Source: Marinifilum sp. D737
GTDB taxonomy: Bacteria > Bacteroidota > Bacteroidia > Bacteroidales > Marinifilaceae
Assembly: GCF_026672275.1 (NCBI RefSeq)
Contig: NZ_JANQCD010000019.1
Span: forward strand, 33,915-97,914
Length of the DNA stretch: 64,000 bases
Direction of reading: 5' to 3'
The notes under the pieces were generated by a model. That model was given only the letters and a program-made list of their open reading frames with translations, was not told the origin of the DNA and searched no databases. Shown piece after piece: positions 43,859 to 52,592 of this stretch (position 1 is its first letter; each line of letters opens with the position of its first letter). Made by a program: the position numbers and the translations under genes.

Positions 43859-45145
43859 ATGATAAAAAAGATATCATTAAGCCTATTGTTTAATTTGCTG
43901 CTTTTGAGTTTGGTAGCTCAAGAGGAGTTGAGTTTATCACAGGCCATTCAGGTTGGCTTGGAAAACAACTATGAATTAAAAATCATCCGTAAATCGGAGC
44001 AGATTTCCGAATTGAATAATTCGTGGGGAAATGTTGATCGATATCCTCGAATTCAGTTTAACCTTCAAGGAAGAGGAATAAAAGATTATAATGACACCAA
44101 TGATTTTACCCGGCTGAGTGTAATTCCATCCCTGGATTTGAATTGGACACTTTTTGAAGGTTTTGCCGTGCAAATCAGAAAGGATAAATTCGACGATCTG
44201 GAACAACTCTCAAAAGGAAATACGCTGATAGCAATTGAAAATAGAATTGAGTTGATTATACTGGCTTATTATAAAATCTTACTCGAACAGGAAAGGTTGA
44301 AAGTAAGTGAGAAAATTATGAAACTGTCTTCAGACAGATATGAAAAGAGTAAGATTGGCAAAGAGCTGGGAAGTGCAGTTACCTACGATGTTTTGCAATC
44401 GAAAAATGCCTGGCTCGAAGATCGCTCATCCTACTTATTGCAAGAGGTTAATTTTAATAATGCAGTGCGCGATTTGAACTTTTTATTGGGTGTTAAAGAG
44501 AGTAAAATCTACAAGTTTTCGGATGAGTTTTTGCCGGTGAGCGACGAATATCAATTGGCCAGTTTATTGGATGAAATGCTTGGGAATAACAGCAATTTAA
44601 AGAATCGTTACATGCAGGAAATGATTTTGAGGAGAGATGTGGAGCTGGCAAGAAGTAATTTTTATCCTAAATTGAATTTTGGAGCAGGAGTTCAAGGGAA
44701 TAGAATTAGAACAAAGCCGGATGGTATGTCTTCCGGTACAACAGATTCTCATAATTTGTATGCCAACCTTAGTTTGAGTTATATGATATTTAATGGGAAT
44801 TCGAATCGTAGGGCATTGCAAATTGCAAAAATCCAGGAAGAGATTGGGAAAATTGAAACAGAGGATTTAAAGCATACGCTAACGAATGCCTTAGCGCAAA
44901 ACTATGAGCTGTACCAGGTCAGGAGAGAGTTGTATTTATTGGCAGAAGAGAATTTGGAAGCCGCAGAACTGAACTTGTCTATTTCGAAAGACAAATACGA
45001 ATCGGGTAGTATTAATTCCTTCAATTATCGTGATGTTCAAATTGGCTATCAGAATGTGGCTTTGTCCCGATTAAATGCAATTTTCAATTTGATTCAATCC
45101 AGAACCTCATTGGTTCGATTAACCGGTGGAATTTTAAACGAATAA
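43859..45145 (+). CDS. TolC family outer membrane efflux protein
   Basis: 428 residues with a signal peptide (ending near 'SLVAQE') and two OEP repeats typical of TolC ('LSLSQAIQVGLENNYELKIIRK' in part, and 'AELNLSISKDKYESGSINSFNYRDVQ'). It forms the outer-membrane channel for the two preceding proteins. A 1-bp gap separates it from the RND gene. The operon closes with the terminator at 45164. Confidence 0.93.
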   Translation: MIKKISLSLLFNLLLLSLVAQEELSLSQAIQVGLENNYELKIIRKSEQISELNNSWGNVDRYPRIQFNLQGRGIKDYNDTNDFTRLSVIPSLDLNWTLFEGFAVQIRKDKFDDLEQLSKGNTLIAIENRIELIILAYYKILLEQERLKVSEKIMKLSSDRYEKSKIGKELGSAVTYDVLQSKNAWLEDRSSYLLQEVNFNNAVRDLNFLLGVKESKIYKFSDEFLPVSDEYQLASLLDEMLGNNSNLKNRYMQEMILRRDVELARSNFYPKLNFGAGVQGNRIRTKPDGMSSGTTDSHNLYANLSLSYMIFNGNSNRRALQIAKIQEEIGKIETEDLKHTLTNALAQNYELYQVRRELYLLAEENLEAAELNLSISKDKYESGSINSFNYRDVQIGYQNVALSRLNAIFNLIQSRTSLVRLTGGILNE

Positions 45146-45163
45146 ATAATTGCAAAAATTATA

Positions 45164-45196
45164 AAAAGGCTATTCAACTGATGTGAATAGCCTTTT
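45164..45196. terminator. bidirectional terminator between tolC and thioesterase
   Basis: Perfect 13-bp stem AAAAGGCTATTCA / TGAATAGCCTTTT with a 7-base loop, between two convergent genes, with A- and T-rich flanks on both sides. It should serve both. Confidence 0.85.
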
Positions 45197-45205
45197 GTTA
45201 TGCCT

Positions 45206-45667
45206 TTATTCCCCAAAATTATCAGGTACCAATACTGCAACAATTTCACCTGTTACACAAAGTTTGCCGCCAGCATAAAGTTCTGCAACAACAGTTGCTT
45301 TACGCTCATTAATTTCAGCAATTGTACCTTTTATTTCAATTTCACCATCAATAGGTGTTGGCTTTAAATATTTTACTTGTAATGAAGCGGTAACACATCT
45401 TGGAGCATTGTGCTCACACAAGTCGATATTTTGTTGTTTGGCAAATGCCAGTGCAGCTGAGCCGGTTCCATGACAATCAATTACAGAAGCCAACATGCCT
45501 CCATAAACAAAGCCTGGAATTGCCGTGTGATATTCTTTAGGGACAAATTTGGTAATGGTATGTTCTCCGTCCCAATATGTCTTTAGTTGATGACCATGTT
45601 CATTTAATCTTCCACATCCGTAGCATTGTGCAAAATGGTCTGGATAGTAATCTTGTATTCCTTTCAT
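45206..45667 (-). CDS. PaaI-type hotdog thioesterase
   Basis: 153 residues, 4HBT/PaaI-like hotdog fold, with 'GFVYGGMLASVIDCHGTGSAA' (in part) holding the family's helix and Asp. The N-terminal 'CYGCG' pair may bind metal and is common in this branch. It probably hydrolyses an acyl-CoA; substrate unknown. Convergent with tolC; no operon partner. Confidence 0.86.
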   Translation of the reverse strand: MKGIQDYYPDHFAQCYGCGRLNEHGHQLKTYWDGEHTITKFVPKEYHTAIPGFVYGGMLASVIDCHGTGSAALAFAKQQNIDLCEHNAPRCVTASLQVKYLKPTPIDGEIEIKGTIAEINERKATVVAELYAGGKLCVTGEIVAVLVPDNFGE

Positions 45668-45696
45668 GTTTCTTGTGAATGATACTAATATTGGTG

Positions 45697-45901
45697 CTGT
45701 ATGATTTATAATGGGTAATTCTAAAGAGGTGCCTAAAGTACTTAGAATACTTGGAGTACTTAAAGTATTGGTATGATAATGCTTTTTTAATCAGTTTATT
45801 CAATATAAGCTTAAATGAATGATTGTAATGTTTATACCATACATTTTAATTGTAAGTACTTTAAAAACTATTTAGTAACTCACCCACTAAAAATCATATA
45901 T
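45697..45901. repeat. inverted pair of a dispersed ~36-bp repeat
   Basis: Copy A at 45697-45733 (CTGTATGATTTATAATGGGT...) faces copy B at 45866-45901 (reverse complement starts TATATGATTTTTAGTGGGTG). The enclosed DNA has a short tandem of AGTACTT/AATACTT units (45735-45768). Related copies are at 48036-48124 and 48405-48481. They lie in the gap upstream of the glycerate kinase gene (45668-45981), which has no gene of its own. Confidence 0.6.
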
Positions 45902-45981
45902 AACCCAAATATTTAATTATAGAATTTTTATATCTGTAAAAGTAATTCAATATCTTTCGAAATAGATAATTGTATAAAGAA

Positions 45982-47118
45982 ATGACCAAAATAATCATAG
46001 CTCCCGATAAATTTAAAGGATCTTTAACCGGGCTTCAGTTTTGTGATGCCATCGAGAGAGGAATCAGAAAACATGTACCTGATATTGAAATGGAGAAGCT
46101 GCCTTTGGCAGATGGTGGTGATGGAACCATTGAGGTATTGCAATACTATCTGGATGGAGAAATGATTTCATTGGATGTGAACGATCCATTAGGGAGAGAA
46201 GTCAATGCTTCTTACTTGTATTCCAAAGCCAAGAAGACTGCTTTTATCGAGATGGCTGAAGCCTCAGGAATTCGCTTGCTAAGCGATAAGGAGGCAAACC
46301 CGCTAAAAACAAGTACATACGGAACGGGTGAGCTCATAAAAGATGCACTTGAGAAAGGAGTGGAACACATTATATTGGGAATAGGAGGAAGTGCTACCAA
46401 CGATGCGGGTATGGGTATGGCCAGGGCATTGGGATATCGGTTTTTTGATAAGGATAATAAAGAGTTGTTGGGAATTGGTAAAGATTTGCAAAAGATCGAA
46501 AATATAGATGTTTCAGGAGTTCATCCCAGAATTAAAGAGGTAAACTTCGAGCTGGCTTGTGATGTGGATAATCCACTATATGGACCAAATGGCGCTGCTT
46601 ATGTATATTCACCCCAAAAAGGCGCATCCTCAAAAATGGTAATGGAACTCGATAATGGTCTCATTGTTTTTAATGAGGTGGTGAAATCTCAGTTTCAACT
46701 GGATTTGCAGAATATAAAAGGAGCAGGGGCTGCAGGAGGCTTAGGTGCAGGCTGTATTCTTTTCCTGGGAGCACACTTGAATTCGGGAATTGAACTGATC
46801 AAAAATGAGGCAGACTTTGATCAGAAAATTAAAGGAGCAGATTGGATCATTACAGGAGAGGGCAAACTGGATTCTCAAACCTTCTCGGGGAAAGTAATTC
46901 GTGGAGTGTTGGATTCATTGGAAGGTCAGAAGTTGGCGCTCTTTTGTGCTTTGGTTGATCTGTCAGAAGAAGAAAAAAATGACATGCAAGTTGATTATAT
47001 CTCCGAAACTTCGGTTTACGCAAAAGATTTGCAGGACTCCATGCAAAATGCAGGGAAATATCTGGAAATGGCGGCTGAAGAATTTGTAAGTAAGTTATCT
47101 AACTCAGTTTATAAGTAA
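45982..47118 (+). CDS. Glycerate kinase (type I, GarK/GlxK family)
   Basis: About 378 residues from the ATG at 45982 ('MTKIIIAPDKFKGSL'); a TTG four codons earlier is possible but less likely. Family blocks include 'APDKFKGSLTG', 'LPLADGGDGTIEVL', 'GIGGSATNDAGMGMARALG' and 'ITGEGKLDSQTFSGKV'. It phosphorylates D-glycerate to 2-phosphoglycerate, feeding lower glycolysis. It is a single gene; no glyoxylate or galactarate genes flank it. Confidence 0.94.
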   Translation: MTKIIIAPDKFKGSLTGLQFCDAIERGIRKHVPDIEMEKLPLADGGDGTIEVLQYYLDGEMISLDVNDPLGREVNASYLYSKAKKTAFIEMAEASGIRLLSDKEANPLKTSTYGTGELIKDALEKGVEHIILGIGGSATNDAGMGMARALGYRFFDKDNKELLGIGKDLQKIENIDVSGVHPRIKEVNFELACDVDNPLYGPNGAAYVYSPQKGASSKMVMELDNGLIVFNEVVKSQFQLDLQNIKGAGAAGGLGAGCILFLGAHLNSGIELIKNEADFDQKIKGADWIITGEGKLDSQTFSGKVIRGVLDSLEGQKLALFCALVDLSEEEKNDMQVDYISETSVYAKDLQDSMQNAGKYLEMAAEEFVSKLSNSVYK

Positions 47119-47439
47119 GGGTATAATATAAGTTTTATGATTTTATAGGTGTATCTATTTGGTTAGCTTTTTTTCTAAAGCGATATTTCTGTTTACAGGA
47201 TGCTAAAAAAATAAAACCTCAGCATAAGTAGTAAGCTATATTTCTAAAGGATTGCTTACTTTTGTAGGCGAAGCAGAGTCTCTAACAATAGATTTATACC
47301 GATTAATAATTGGTATGAGCCATTTGTTCGTGTTGCTCCAAATAACTAACTAATTATATATCGACATTTTAATTTAATATTTCGCAGTTTCGCCAAGTTT
47401 TCCTGATAGCTATCGGGACTGAAATTTAAATGGTATAAT
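47119..47439. other. gap upstream of the MarR gene
   Basis: 321 bp without a gene. TACTTTTG at 47257-47264 fits the -7 box. CCTGATAGCTATCGGG (47401-47416) is a near-perfect palindrome about 25 bp before the MarR start, and could be an autoregulatory operator or one of the dispersed GATAGCTATC palindromes common in Bacteroidota. Nothing else is supported. Confidence 0.45.
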
Positions 47440-47949
47440 ATGGATTACAAGAATATTATTATCAAGATCAGACGAATTGTTCGATCGATTAACCTGGAGT
47501 CTAAAAAGATTCAGAAGGATCATGGGGTAAGTATTCCACAGATTTTATGTCTGGAGTATTTAAAAAGTTCGACAAACTATCAGGCTACTCAAAAATCTAT
47601 TCGTGCTCACCTTAATCTAAATTCAAGCACTGTTACCGGGATTATCGGTCGATTGGAAAAGAAGGGTTACCTTGCTCGTTTGCCAAAAACCGGTGATCGT
47701 AGAACTACCGTAATTGCCTTGACATCTTTGGGAGATCAGCTGTTAAAAAATACACCAGATTTATTGCAGCAACGATTGGCTGTGAAATTGAAGAAGATTC
47801 CTGATACGGATTTGGAAAGAATTGAAGAGACTCTGGAAATTCTTGTAAACATGCTTGAGATTGAAGAATTGGAAGCTTCGCCAGTGCTTACTGCAGAGGA
47901 TATCATTAAAGAGGAGCTGAACTCGGAAGAAGAGAATCTGGAGATGTAG
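47440..47949 (+). CDS. MarR family transcriptional regulator
   Basis: 169 residues with the MarR winged helix-turn-helix (about 35-105; 'IRAHLNLNSSTVTGIIGRLEKKGYLAR' in part) and the wing 'PKTGDRRTTVIALT'. It has an acidic C-terminal tail beyond the usual dimerisation helices. MarR proteins usually repress nearby genes and are released by small phenolic or oxidant ligands; here the next gene is 850 bp away, so the target is not obvious. Confidence 0.92.
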   Translation: MDYKNIIIKIRRIVRSINLESKKIQKDHGVSIPQILCLEYLKSSTNYQATQKSIRAHLNLNSSTVTGIIGRLEKKGYLARLPKTGDRRTTVIALTSLGDQLLKNTPDLLQQRLAVKLKKIPDTDLERIEETLEILVNMLEIEELEASPVLTAEDIIKEELNSEEENLEM

Positions 47950-47970
47950 AAAAATAAAGATATGAATAGG

Positions 47971-48003
47971 AAGCCATCATGAATGTGATGGCTTTTTTTT
48001 TTG
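47971..48003 (+). terminator. terminator of the MarR gene
   Basis: Stem AAGCCATCA / TGATGGCTT (9 bp), loop TGAATG, followed by a run of at least eight T. Confidence 0.85.
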
Positions 48004-48035
48004 TGCCCTTAATTTTAATGAGGTTAATATTAATG

Positions 48036-48481
48036 GTGCTATATGGTTTTTAATGGGTGAGTTACTAAATAGTACTTAAAATACGGTTCTGTATCATTTA
48101 TAGTGGGTCATTCTTTAGAATTATTGTTTTGACCGTTATTTTGTTCCAGTGACCCATGTGGGTATTGGAAGGTCGAGCTAATTAGACGCAGAAAAATTTT
48201 TAGTAAGACGGGGAAGCTGAGAACTTGTTCGAAGATCACGCCGCCGCACTTAAAGTTTTCAAGTATAAATAGTTTGAGCTTACACACCCTAGATTCTTTG
48301 TTTACTTTCTCATCAATGGAGAAAGTAAAAGCCATGCGGCTTGAGCAAAGTCAAGTTAAAATAACAAATCATAGGATAATTTTTCATCAAATAAAGGTTG
48401 CTTTAGTTACCCGCTAAATTCCATATAGAACCTAAAATACTTAAGGCACTTCTTTAGAATTACCCACTCCAAATCATACAG
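48036..48481. repeat. element bounded by copies of the dispersed repeat
   Basis: Two direct copies at 48036-48084 and 48089-48124 (CTGTATCATTTATAGTGGGTCA...) face two inverted copies at 48405-48432 and 48445-48481. The inner ~280 bp includes a segment (48170-48345) with a higher GC share than its surroundings and a GACGG/CGCCGCCGC stretch; I see no convincing gene in it. The layout looks like a small non-autonomous mobile element or a composite of repeats. No target-site duplication could be identified with confidence. Confidence 0.5.
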
Positions 48482-48682
48482 AGTCATCTTTACTCTGTCC
48501 TAATATTGCTTCATTTCACAAATGCAGATGGAGAGAAAAAAAATGGTTTTACACGAATTAATTGATGGAGATAGAAGTGAGTAATTTAAATTGAACAAAA
48601 GGGAGAGGGTTGGAATGTACACAAATACAGGGTGTTGTGATTGCTTGTTAGATTATATATAGTGTGTTATTTGACAATTGTG

Positions 48683-48713
48683 TTGTATAGAAATAAAATT
48701 TCCTCTAGATTTG
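48683..48713 (+). promoter_or_regulatory. Bacteroidota-type promoter of the porin-BCCT operon
   Basis: TTG (48683-48685), 20 bp, TAGATTTG (48706-48713). Both boxes and the spacing match the TTG-N19-21-TAnnTTTG consensus. Transcription would begin near 48720, leaving a leader of about 85 nt. Confidence 0.55.
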
Positions 48714-48803
48714 TCGCGCAGAAACTAAATCTGCACTCTTCGTTCTTTATTTCATATTGTCAAGGGATAGATGGTTGAGGATTGGATAAGATAAACTTGA
48801 ATT

Positions 48804-49967
48804 ATGAAAGAAACTCTCTTAAGAAGAATTAAATTGTTATTGGCATTGCTGGTCATTGTTAATGTTACGCAAGCTCAAAAAAATAAGGATGTTAAGATCG
48901 GCGGAGCCCTTCGTTTTAATTACAGATACAAGGATTGGGATGAAAACAATAAGGATGTAGGCGGAGATGCTGTGCTTGATGTTTTTCGTTTGAATGCTAA
49001 AGCAAGGTATGAGAAGTTGTATCTGGATGCCGAATATCGTTTCTATCCGTCAGAATTTGGTGGCGGCATGCTGCATCATGGATTTATTGGCTATAATTTC
49101 AATGATAATTCACATTTAGAATTGGGAGTTCATCAGGTTCCATTTGGAATTCAGCCTTTTGCTTCACACTCCTGGTTCTTTAATCTTCCATACTATGTAG
49201 GGCTGGAAGATGATTACGATACAGGATTAAAGTATGTGTTCGACACGAACAAATGGAATTTTGCCTTTGCATTTTATAAGAATGCTGAGGGAGGTAGGTC
49301 GTGGACAACCTTTTCGAACGGATCAGAAGGAAACGCGGTTGATCTGGCACGATACTCATACGACTTAGCCGGCGATAACGAAGAGAATGGGCAATTCAAC
49401 TTTCGTGCAGCACGCAAATTCAACAATCAGGAAATCGGTTTTTCGGCACAGTTGGCTCGATACAGAAACCATGTAAAAGATAAGAACTATCACTACAATG
49501 CCTTCGCGCTTCATTATCACGGTCGTTTTCTTAAAGATGAAAGATTGGATGTAAAGTTTGAACTAACCCGATACGATTATAAGGGTACCGATAATGATTT
49601 GATAAAGATGGCTGCCTACAATTACACTTATGATATTGCCAGCGAAGCAAGTATTATTTGTGGAGGTATTGCATATACCATACCTGTGGAATGGGGACCA
49701 ATTGAATCGGTGCAAGTGTATGACAATTATAACTACATGAAAAAAGGCAATTCTCAATTCAACGATACCCAAATGAATGTATTGGGGATGATGGTGAAAG
49801 CTGGTCCAATTTATACCTATATCGATTATGCGTCGGGTAAAAATCAGGATTGGTTAGGTCCATGGGGTGCATTTGGTGATTCAGCCAATGAATATGGTTT
49901 CGGCCGGGGAGCTGCAAATCCTGAATGGCATTCATGGTTCAATGTGAATGTGGGGTATTATTTCTAA
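48804..49967 (+). CDS. Outer membrane beta-barrel (porin-like) protein
   Basis: 387 residues: signal peptide ('LLLALLVIVNVTQAQ'), then alternating amphipathic strands ('GGALRFNYRYKDW', 'AKARYEKLYLDAEYRF', 'HLELGVHQVPFGIQPF') and a C-terminal aromatic residue ('WFNVNVGYYF'). This is the pattern of 16-stranded phosphate-selective-type porins in Bacteroidota. It starts the operon with the BCCT transporter (9-24 bp gap) and probably gives its substrate a path across the outer membrane. The porin type is not certain. Confidence 0.85.
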   Translation: MKETLLRRIKLLLALLVIVNVTQAQKNKDVKIGGALRFNYRYKDWDENNKDVGGDAVLDVFRLNAKARYEKLYLDAEYRFYPSEFGGGMLHHGFIGYNFNDNSHLELGVHQVPFGIQPFASHSWFFNLPYYVGLEDDYDTGLKYVFDTNKWNFAFAFYKNAEGGRSWTTFSNGSEGNAVDLARYSYDLAGDNEENGQFNFRAARKFNNQEIGFSAQLARYRNHVKDKNYHYNAFALHYHGRFLKDERLDVKFELTRYDYKGTDNDLIKMAAYNYTYDIASEASIICGGIAYTIPVEWGPIESVQVYDNYNYMKKGNSQFNDTQMNVLGMMVKAGPIYTYIDYASGKNQDWLGPWGAFGDSANEYGFGRGAANPEWHSWFNVNVGYYF

Positions 49968-49976
49968 GCGGTACAA

Positions 49977-51602
49977 ATGAATTATAGATATATGGGTTTA
50001 AAAGAAAAAATTGAAAAAAAGGATCAAGCCAAGGCAGTATCCATAAGTGTTGATGATCAGAAGAAGTATGTTCGTTCCGATCAGAAAACATTTTGGGGCA
50101 TAAAAGCCAACGGAACTGTATTTGTGTCTTCCTTCCTGGTTGTATTTGTTTTGGTGGCCACTACTTTAATTGTAGGGAAACCAATGGCAACCTGGTTTTC
50201 GGAAACACAAGCTGTTGTTTCGATCAATGTGGGATGGATGTTCGTTTTGCTCATGAATGTTTTCCTGGGATTTACATTATTTCTGGGCTTTGGTAAATTT
50301 GGGAAAATCCGTTTGGGAGGTCAGGATGCAAAACCTGAATTTAAAATGACATCGTGGTTTGCCATGTTGTTTAGTGCTGGTATGGGTATTGGTTTGTTGT
50401 TTTGGGGAGTTGCTGAACCAATTTTTCACTTCGATAACAATCCTTTCGCCATGGAAGGGGTTTCTTCTGCCAAATCGGCCATGGGAGTTACCTTTCTGCA
50501 TTGGGGATTTCATGCCTGGGCAGTATATGCCATTGTAGGATTGGCTCTTGCCTATTTTACTTTCAATAAAAAATTACCACTAACCATTCGTTCAGTCTTT
50601 TATCCTTTGTTTGGAGAAAAGATTTATGGACCAATTGGTGATATTATCGATATCGTATCGGTTATTGCCACTCTATTTGGTTTGGCTACCTCCTTAGGTT
50701 TTGGAGTACAGCAGGTAAATGCAGGATTAACCTATTTGTTCGACGTGGAGTACGGAACCACCTGGCAAATTGGTTTAATTTCGGTAATTACCTTATTCGC
50801 TACGCTTTCGCTGATTTTGGGGCTTGACAAAGGGATTCGTCGCTTAAGCGAGATAAATATGCGCTTGGCACTTCTCTTGTTATTCTTTGTTTTGTTGATT
50901 GGTCCAACTGCATTCTTGTTGAAATCATTTGTTCAGAATTTGGGTTATTACCTAAGCAACTTTATGGAGTTGAGTTTCTGGACCGAATCATATATTGGTG
51001 CTAAAGAAGGTACTCACTGGCAAAACTCATGGACCATTTTCTATTGGGCATGGTGGATCGCATGGTCGCCATTTGTAGGCATTTTTATTGCTCGTATCTC
51101 TAAAGGTAGAACCATACGTGAGTTTGTTTTGGGTGTACTGTTTGTACCGGCATTATTGACTTTTTTATGGATTTCGGTATTTGGAGGAAGTGCCATTTAC
51201 CAGGAATTACTTGGAAATACTCAGATATCGGAAGCAGTTAATGCCAATATTGCTACGGCAATTTACCATTTGCTGGAGCAGTACCCATTGCCATTTGTTT
51301 CATCCTTACTAACGGTGATTTTGGTGGCATGTTTCTTTGTTACTTCTTCCGATAGTGGGTCTATGGTGGTTGATACATTAACCACGGGAGGAAAATTGGA
51401 TGCTCCTGTTGGACAAAAAATATTTTGGGCCTCAATGGAAGGCTTAATTGCAATTGTATTGCTGATTGGAGGTGGTTTGGCTGCCTTACAAACGGCTACA
51501 ATTTTAACTGGCTTACCCTTTGCAATTGTATTGCTAATTATGTGTTACAGTTTATTAAAGACTCTCAAGAATGATAAAGTGATAAAAGTAAAAGAGTCTT
51601 AG
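49977..51602 (+). CDS. BCCT family betaine/carnitine/choline transporter
   Basis: 541 residues with twelve membrane segments. Signatures are 'SAGMGIGLLFWGVAEP' and the Trp-rich substrate site 'YWAWWIAWSPFVGIFIARIS'. The fifth residue is also Met (49992), giving an alternative start, and the N-terminus up to about 40 is polar. BCCT carriers take up glycine betaine, choline, carnitine or similar compounds, mostly Na+-coupled, for osmoprotection or catabolism. The gene is translationally near the porin, so the pair is likely an uptake module. No choline-degradation genes flank it. Confidence 0.94.
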   Translation: MNYRYMGLKEKIEKKDQAKAVSISVDDQKKYVRSDQKTFWGIKANGTVFVSSFLVVFVLVATTLIVGKPMATWFSETQAVVSINVGWMFVLLMNVFLGFTLFLGFGKFGKIRLGGQDAKPEFKMTSWFAMLFSAGMGIGLLFWGVAEPIFHFDNNPFAMEGVSSAKSAMGVTFLHWGFHAWAVYAIVGLALAYFTFNKKLPLTIRSVFYPLFGEKIYGPIGDIIDIVSVIATLFGLATSLGFGVQQVNAGLTYLFDVEYGTTWQIGLISVITLFATLSLILGLDKGIRRLSEINMRLALLLLFFVLLIGPTAFLLKSFVQNLGYYLSNFMELSFWTESYIGAKEGTHWQNSWTIFYWAWWIAWSPFVGIFIARISKGRTIREFVLGVLFVPALLTFLWISVFGGSAIYQELLGNTQISEAVNANIATAIYHLLEQYPLPFVSSLLTVILVACFFVTSSDSGSMVVDTLTTGGKLDAPVGQKIFWASMEGLIAIVLLIGGGLAALQTATILTGLPFAIVLLIMCYSLLKTLKNDKVIKVKES

Positions 51603-51632
51603 ATAAGGTTTTTCTTGTTATAAGTCAGTAAT

Positions 51633-51660
51633 AAAAAGAGGTCTTCGGGCCTCTTTTTTT
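51633..51660 (+). terminator. UUCG-tetraloop terminator of the BCCT gene
   Basis: AAAAAGAGGTC-TTCG-GGCCTCTTTTT: a stem closed by C(UUCG)G with a T run. Confidence 0.87.
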
Positions 51661-52017
51661 TGTTGTAGATATAATAGGGGCTATCAATTATTAACTTGCA
51701 GGGAGCGTAAATATGTAGGATTAAATGATGTGGATGAAGTATAGATAATAATTCACCCTTATTAAAATACATGCTGTCTGTTGAATGTAATATCAGTATT
51801 TATTTTTAAAGCTGAAATTCAAAATCATTTCAAACTGTGAGCATATTTATAGTCGAACTCTGCTTATTGCTTTTTTAAACTGCTTGTTTTGCTAATATCT
51901 CTACATAATGTACCCAAATCGATCTTTCGGACATTGTAAATTTTGGGGTAGAAATTGTGTTTTTCTTCTTATTGGTTTTGTACATTTCGACGCTTTGTGG
52001 CTTTGTATTCTATATTT

Positions 52018-52110
52018 GCGCGTTCTTTTTGTAAGTTACCGATAATCAAGTGTAATTATAAAGCTAAAAAAACATGCTTACGTTTTGCTAATTTCATAAG
52101 TATGTTTTTG
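52018..52110 (+). ncRNA. candidate small RNA with terminator hairpin
   Basis: TATATTTG (52011-52018) fits a -7 box, though no TTG sits at -33. About 60 bp downstream AACATGCTTA (52071-52080) pairs over 10 bp, with one G-U pair, with TAAGTATGTT (52097-52106), followed by TTT. A transcript of roughly 85-90 nt would result. There is no coding potential. Weak but specific enough to record. Confidence 0.22.
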
Positions 52111-52499
52111 CAAAAATATAAGTACGTTTTTTAGAACAGATAACTATAGAAATTTACACCATAAATGAATGGATTAATTATGGTTAAATTTTTTCGGTGA
52201 CTTTGTATTTTACTGTCATGTCTTTCCAGTTCTCCTTTAACCAATTTTTCTCCCCACTCAATTCCTTTCGAATCTTTTAATAGGGACGAAGTGGCTTTTT
52301 AATTTTTTCTAATGCCATAAAATTCAATTCCCTAAGGCTTCGTTTCACCTCTAATGTTAATTTATTATTAAGAATTGGTAGTTTAATATAAATTAAAAAA
52401 GAAGTCAAATCGTTCTGAAACGTTTAATTTTTGTGATGTTTCGTAAGATTAAACCATAATATGATTTAATGCGTGTAAGGAATGATTGGATTTTGTCTC

Positions 52500-52530
52500 T
52501 TGTGTCTTAATAATAAATGGAGTAGATTTG
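52500..52530 (+). promoter_or_regulatory. Bacteroidota-type promoter of the surface-protein cluster
   Basis: TTG (52500-52502), 20 bp, TAGATTTG (52523-52530); exact fit to the consensus. The leader to the ATG at 52593 would be about 55 nt. Confidence 0.55.
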
Positions 52531-52592
52531 TTAAATAAACATTTAACCAAAATTTAATTTTATTGTTTTGATAAAGATAAATATACTTTAAA

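Larger units (their letters stand above)
51661..52592. other. ~930-bp gap upstream of the surface-protein cluster
   Basis: No convincing gene. It holds a candidate small-RNA unit (52011-52110) and a good promoter (52500-52530) for the next gene. The rest is AT-rich with scattered short motifs such as CGTTCTGAAACGTTT and GATGTTTCG (52410-52445) without recognisable function. Confidence 0.5.

Noticed and set aside
48108..48335. 75-residue open frame on the minus strand
   Set aside because: It falls inside the repeat-bounded element and shows no recognised family; it may be a decayed fragment, but I cannot support it as a gene.
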